A DNA stretch of 8,613 bases from Desulfamplus sp. GTDB taxonomy: Bacteria > Desulfobacterota > Desulfobacteria > Desulfobacterales > Desulfobacteraceae. The notes beneath the pieces are model-generated. The model saw nothing but the letters and a program-made list of their open reading frames with translations, was not told where the DNA came from and made no database searches. Shown here in pieces: positions 5,425 to 8,613 of this stretch; position 1 is the first letter of the stretch; every line of letters starts with the position of its first letter. The DNA is taken from NCBI GenBank assembly GCA_015232935.1, contig JADFYT010000089.1:1-8613 (forward strand), read 5' to 3'. The translations under genes were made by a program, and so were the position numbers.

Positions 5425-5736
5425 TCACTGTAAAGGCGGTCGTTCCTCTTGCTGTTGAAGTTTTTTCCACAAATCATATCCCAGGTCAAACTTGTTTATC
5501 ATAACAGAAGCACAGGCAAAAAGTTTTGCAGCTTCAGTAGATGAGTAAAGAGTAAATGAACGTCTGGCGTGAAAAAACATATCGTGAAAACGGCTCTGTT
5601 CAAATGCCACAGTTGCTTTTTCCTTGTGAAGAAGTGCCTCTGTTCGTATATCCATGATCTGGCCCAGATCTGTTTTACACCGGCGACATTCCCTTAACTC
5701 TTCGAGCTGTGCATTGCATACGGGACAAAGTGTCAT
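5425..5736 (-). CDS. Small zinc-ribbon protein of unknown function, downstream of hsp70
   Basis: The 103-residue soluble protein begins with a CxxC-x9-CxxC zinc ribbon (Cys 4, 7, 17, 20 counted from ATG 5736), followed by a helical region with Ala, Phe and Leu spacing like one or two TPR-type helix pairs (about residues 28-95) and a Gln/Glu-rich tail. I do not recognise a named family. ATG 5736 is preferred because AAAGG lies 6 nt upstream; a start 13 codons earlier (5775) has its purine-rich stretch directly against the ATG with no spacing. It lies on the same strand 212 bp after the hsp70 stop, so it may belong to that operon or have its own promoter. A role as adaptor or partner in that chaperone system is inferred from position only. 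The long gap leaves this uncertain. Confidence 0.75.
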   Translation of the reverse strand: MTLCPVCNAQLEELRECRRCKTDLGQIMDIRTEALLHKEKATVAFEQSRFHDMFFHARRSFTLYSSTEAAKLFACASVMINKFDLGYDLWKKLQQQEERPPLQ

Positions 5737-5928
5737 AAAGAACCTTTGATATTGGTATGTTAAAAAGAACGGCATCCTTCATTTACCAGTTTACACTTTA
5801 TTTAGCCTTATCCCCATTTTCGGGGTTGCCCTCAAAAAAATGCAAACTACTTTTGGGGTGATATAAAGGATGCCAAATGAACGAACTTGTTTTGTTCTTG
5901 ATCAGGGATTTCAATCCTAACAACAATT

Positions 5929-5941
5929 GCAGCCAAGCTGC
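5929..5941 (-). terminator. Weak hairpin after the hsp70-like gene
   Basis: GCAGC/GCTGC arms with a 3-nt loop start 8 nt past the TAG stop of the hsp70-like gene. The bases after it (AATTGTTGTT on the minus strand) are only partly T-rich. It may reduce rather than stop transcription into the zinc-ribbon gene. Confidence 0.35.
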
Positions 5942-5948
5942 TTATGTC

Positions 5949-7733
5949 CTATTCAAGGTAAAAAAGCAGATCTTCAAGTTCTGCTCCTATTTCCATTGCC
6001 TTTGACTCATCTCCAGAATCCAGGGCACTGTGAATATCCTCAATCAGATTTATAATGTCATTTTTATCTTCATCTGATGCTTTATCCATAATATTTCTTG
6101 CTGTTGTGATAAGCGTTTCAAGTTCAGAAGGAGTTCCCCGTCTATTTGTATCGACGACCATATCAATATTTTCGTTTCCATCTGTATAATCATGATAGCT
6201 CTGTTCGTCTTCATCATTGCCAGATGACCACACCTGATCTATTTTTCTTCTGGAGATCTTGAGTCTATCCTCCTCAATGGCAGAAAAAGCATTTTCAATC
6301 ACACCGTTGATCTCTTTACCGCTCTCTTTTTCAATGGCCTTGATTTTCAATATGCCGTTGATATCCAGCTCGTATTTGAGGATTATAATACTGTGCTTTG
6401 GCAGATCGGGTGTCAATTTGAACATGAAATTGCCAATTTCCACATTGTCCAATGCATTTGGATGCTCTCCCTGATACACAAGAATCTCAACCTCTCTCTG
6501 GTTTTCATATACAGTTCCAAAGGCTTCGCTTTTGACTGTTGGCAGCTTTGAATTTCGTTTTATGATTGGAACAAATACGTTTCTGCATGGAAAACCGTCC
6601 AGTTCACCAAGCGCTGATGTTCCAAAAGTATATGGTGTAATGTCAAGAAGAAGGGTGGATGATTCAATGCCCATTTCTCGTCCAGCCTGGATAGCCGCAC
6701 CCATGGCAACGCACAGATCAGGGTCAATACCCTGTTGGGGAACAAGGTTGAACTTTTGTTCCAGCATTGACGAGAGTTTGGGAATTCTGGTTGACCCGCC
6801 AACCAGAATAATTTTATCCAGTGCGGATGGCAGCATCGAAGCATCTTTCAATGCCTGGTTCACTGAATGCATTGTCTTTTGAAGATAGCTTTCAATGGCA
6901 TTTTCAAATTCAGGTCTCGAAAGTTCATAAGATAGATGTATATCGCTGCCTGAGTTTGTCTTTGCAAGAAAATCTTCCTGTATCATGGCGAACGGGGCAG
7001 AGGAGAGTTCTATCTTGGCCTGTTCAGCCGCATTTCTTATTCTTGCCATTGCAGAAGAATTACTTGTAATGTCAAGATCAAATTTATCCTTGATATGGTC
7101 TGTCAATATTTTTTCAATCTCATGGTCAAAGTCATCTCCTCCAAGATGATTATCGCCTGTAGACGCAAGAACCTCAACAACTCCATCTTCAATTCTGACA
7201 ATCGAGACATCAAAAGTGCCGCCGCCAAGGTCATATACCATGATACGCTGGGAATCTGTCTCTCCGGTCTCATAAACAAGGGCCGCGGCTGTGGGTTCAT
7301 TGAGAATTCTAAGCACGTTGAGTCCCGCAATTTCACCGGCCTCCCGTGTTGCCTGGCGTTGGGCATCGGTAAAATAGGCAGGTGTGGTGATGATAGCTTT
7401 GGATATTGTCTGGCCGATCACCCTTTCCGCCCGCTCCTTGAGTTCCCGAAGTATAAAGGCTGATATCTCCTGAGGCGTATAGAATTGCCCGTTAAGAGCT
7501 ATCTGTTCATTTTTTCCCATGAGCCTCTTGACAGAAAGAACTGTTTTCTGTGGATAGAGGACAGCCTGGTTTTTTGCGGTTCTGCCAACAAGAATATTGT
7601 TTGATGCGTCAAGACTTACGCATGAAGGTACTATTCCGTTGTCATTTTCCTTTATGATTTCGGGTTTGCCATTAATAATAAACGCCACTTCAGAGTTGGT
7701 GGTTCCAAGGTCAATACCAATTACAGGTTCCAT
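5949..7733 (-). CDS. Hsp70/DnaK-like chaperone with an atypical C-terminal lid
   Basis: The 594-residue protein is an ATP-driven Hsp70 chaperone. The nucleotide domain is complete: phosphate 1 IGIDLGTTNSEVA (5-17), catalytic Lys at 69 in VKRLMG, phosphate 2 YDLGGGTFDVSI (167-178) and adenosine motif VGGSTRIPKL (311-320). The hydrophobic linker LLLD is at 361-364, followed by a beta substrate domain to about 480, recognisable from REVEILVYQGEHPNALDN. Differences from housekeeping DnaK (about 610-640 residues) are several. ITPYTFGTSALG replaces the usual VTPLSLGIET after the linker. The long alpha lid is cut down to an acidic, probably disordered spacer (505-530) and a short helical segment (535-594). 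There is no conserved EEVD-like or DnaK-type tail. TAAGGA lies 9 nt before ATG 7733, and the upstream grpE-like gene ends 46 bp away, so the two are co-transcribed. It is best read as a second, specialised Hsp70. Confidence 0.93.
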   Translation of the reverse strand: MEPVIGIDLGTTNSEVAFIINGKPEIIKENDNGIVPSCVSLDASNNILVGRTAKNQAVLYPQKTVLSVKRLMGKNEQIALNGQFYTPQEISAFILRELKERAERVIGQTISKAIITTPAYFTDAQRQATREAGEIAGLNVLRILNEPTAAALVYETGETDSQRIMVYDLGGGTFDVSIVRIEDGVVEVLASTGDNHLGGDDFDHEIEKILTDHIKDKFDLDITSNSSAMARIRNAAEQAKIELSSAPFAMIQEDFLAKTNSGSDIHLSYELSRPEFENAIESYLQKTMHSVNQALKDASMLPSALDKIILVGGSTRIPKLSSMLEQKFNLVPQQGIDPDLCVAMGAAIQAGREMGIESSTLLLDITPYTFGTSALGELDGFPCRNVFVPIIKRNSKLPTVKSEAFGTVYENQREVEILVYQGEHPNALDNVEIGNFMFKLTPDLPKHSIIILKYELDINGILKIKAIEKESGKEINGVIENAFSAIEEDRLKISRRKIDQVWSSGNDEDEQSYHDYTDGNENIDMVVDTNRRGTPSELETLITTARNIMDKASDEDKNDIINLIEDIHSALDSGDESKAMEIGAELEDLLFYLE

Positions 7734-7779
7734 TCTATGTTTTCCTTAAGCTTTCATGGTGTGTTTTGTGGCTAAATTA

Positions 7780-8610
7780 TTATTCAGCGGTGTTCTGGGC
7801 GACAACAACCTTGGCAAATCGCAATACCTCACGCCCCCTTGCAAAGCCTCCTGATACCGTCTCGATTACCATGCCGTTTTCCACGCCAAAAACATCTCTT
7901 GTCTCTACAACCTTCATGGTTTCCGGATTAAAGGGGGCGTTATCGGTCTGGATCGGCTCAATGTCCATCATGGAGAGAGCCTTGTCAAACTTGTTTATTG
8001 CCATTTCATACCCCTCGCATATTGTGTGAATATCTTTTGGCGGACGACGGAAAAAGCCTTTTCTTTGAGCTATGTCAACACTTGCCCGATAACCTCTTGC
8101 CAATGAGTCCCGGACATCAAAGAAGGAGTTTGCTGACTTTTTTTCTGCGTTAAGGCGTATGTTTTGCTCAAGCTGGGCAATCTGGCTGGTTTTTTCCTTG
8201 AACAGTGTGTAAATTTCTCCATATTCATCAGTAACACCTTTGACGCTGTTGAGTGCGTTTACTGTTCGATGCTGCTCTCTGTTTTGCATCCTGATCTCTT
8301 GGCGCAATGCGGTAAATTCAGAGAGCATTGTATAAAGATCGCATGAATCGGGCGTTGCCGTCATTACAGATGGCTGGTCAGAAGGTATTTCAGATAGCCA
8401 CAATTTGAAATCTTCCAGAGCAGTTGTCTTCCATTTGGCCTGGGTGACAGGTTCGGGATTGTTTAATGCTTCCGAAGACGATCCTTTTTTAAAAAAAGAG
8501 ATGCTTTTTATCAAGGAGATTATTCTGGCAAAGGCGTTTTTTACCGGAGTTGTGATTTTTTCATTGAACAACAATACGAGCCTTTTTATAAAAATAACAA
8601 TTTTGCCCAT
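7780..8610 (-). CDS. GrpE-like nucleotide exchange factor with a long N-terminal extension
   Basis: GrpE proteins form dimers that release ADP from Hsp70. Here the C-terminal beta domain (about residues 217-272) is recognisable from FNPETMKVVET, VENGMVIETVSGGF and GREVLRFAKVVVAQ. Before it are the long dimer helix with coiled-coil pattern (about 93-160) and the FFDVRDSLARGY connection. At 276 residues it is longer than ordinary GrpE (about 190). The extra part is an N-terminal basic and hydrophobic stretch (residues 1-42, KRLVLLFNEK and IISLIKSISFFKK), possibly amphipathic and membrane-associating, followed by a flexible linker. It lies directly upstream of the hsp70-like gene and very likely serves it. 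The start at ATG 8610 is only 3 bases from the window edge, so its ribosome site and any longer start cannot be judged. Confidence 0.88.
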   Translation of the reverse strand: MGKIVIFIKRLVLLFNEKITTPVKNAFARIISLIKSISFFKKGSSSEALNNPEPVTQAKWKTTALEDFKLWLSEIPSDQPSVMTATPDSCDLYTMLSEFTALRQEIRMQNREQHRTVNALNSVKGVTDEYGEIYTLFKEKTSQIAQLEQNIRLNAEKKSANSFFDVRDSLARGYRASVDIAQRKGFFRRPPKDIHTICEGYEMAINKFDKALSMMDIEPIQTDNAPFNPETMKVVETRDVFGVENGMVIETVSGGFARGREVLRFAKVVVAQNTAE

Positions 8611-8613
8611 GAT

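Noticed and set aside
5877..6005. 42-codon plus-strand frame MNELVLFLIRDF with an AAAGG 7 nt upstream
   Set aside because: It overlaps the 3' end of hsp70 in antisense, has no promoter I can see and no recognisable family. The ribosome-like site is probably chance.

Overview
The window looks like the chromosome of an anaerobic, AT-rich bacterium, most likely a Desulfobacterota member of the Desulfobacterales type. Four things point that way. There is a selenocysteine tRNA gene. There is cbiD, from the cobalt-early (anaerobic) cobalamin route. There is a DUF3334 protein. And the general look of the GrpE/Hsp70 proteins fits. The lineage is an inference from protein flavour; no rRNA or other marker is present. 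I see no phage, insertion sequence transposase, CRISPR array or defence gene.

Layout from left to right. Positions 1-430 (+) are the 3' part of a ProX/YbaK-type prolyl-tRNA editing deacylase, followed by a hairpin terminator. Positions 557-1189 (+) encode a DUF3334 protein, probably CheX/CheC-like. After it come a 108-bp inverted-repeat element and a strong bidirectional terminator, shared with a convergent cold-shock gene (1431-1631, -) that has its own promoter and a leader of about 140 nt. Positions 1864-2478 (-) encode a small GAF-domain protein whose terminator overlaps its stop codon. A 397-bp gap holds only AT-rich inverted repeats. Next is a tight operon of cbiD then nth (4977 to 2876, -). 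The 252-bp region between cbiD and the divergent tRNA-Sec gene (selC, 5230-5327, +) contains a near-consensus sigma70 promoter for selC. It also contains a striking pair of 64-bp tandem units whose ends are conserved while each centre forms a different hairpin.

The right third, on the minus strand, reads grpE-like (8610-7780), then an Hsp70/DnaK-like gene (7733-5949), then a 103-aa zinc-ribbon protein (5736-5425). This looks like a second, dedicated Hsp70 system. The nucleotide-exchange factor has a long basic N-terminal extension, and the Hsp70 has a shortened, acidic C-terminal lid region. No J-domain protein lies in the window.

How the genes relate: the GrpE-like protein should recycle nucleotide on the neighbouring Hsp70, and the zinc-ribbon protein may be an accessory or client adaptor (inference). 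tRNA-Sec supplies UGA decoding for selenoproteins encoded elsewhere. CbiD is one step of B12 synthesis, and its coupling to the DNA-repair gene nth appears to be positional rather than functional. The items most worth a second look are the tandem hairpin units at 5037-5164, the grpE/hsp70/zinc-ribbon set, and the MITE-like element at 1205-1312.
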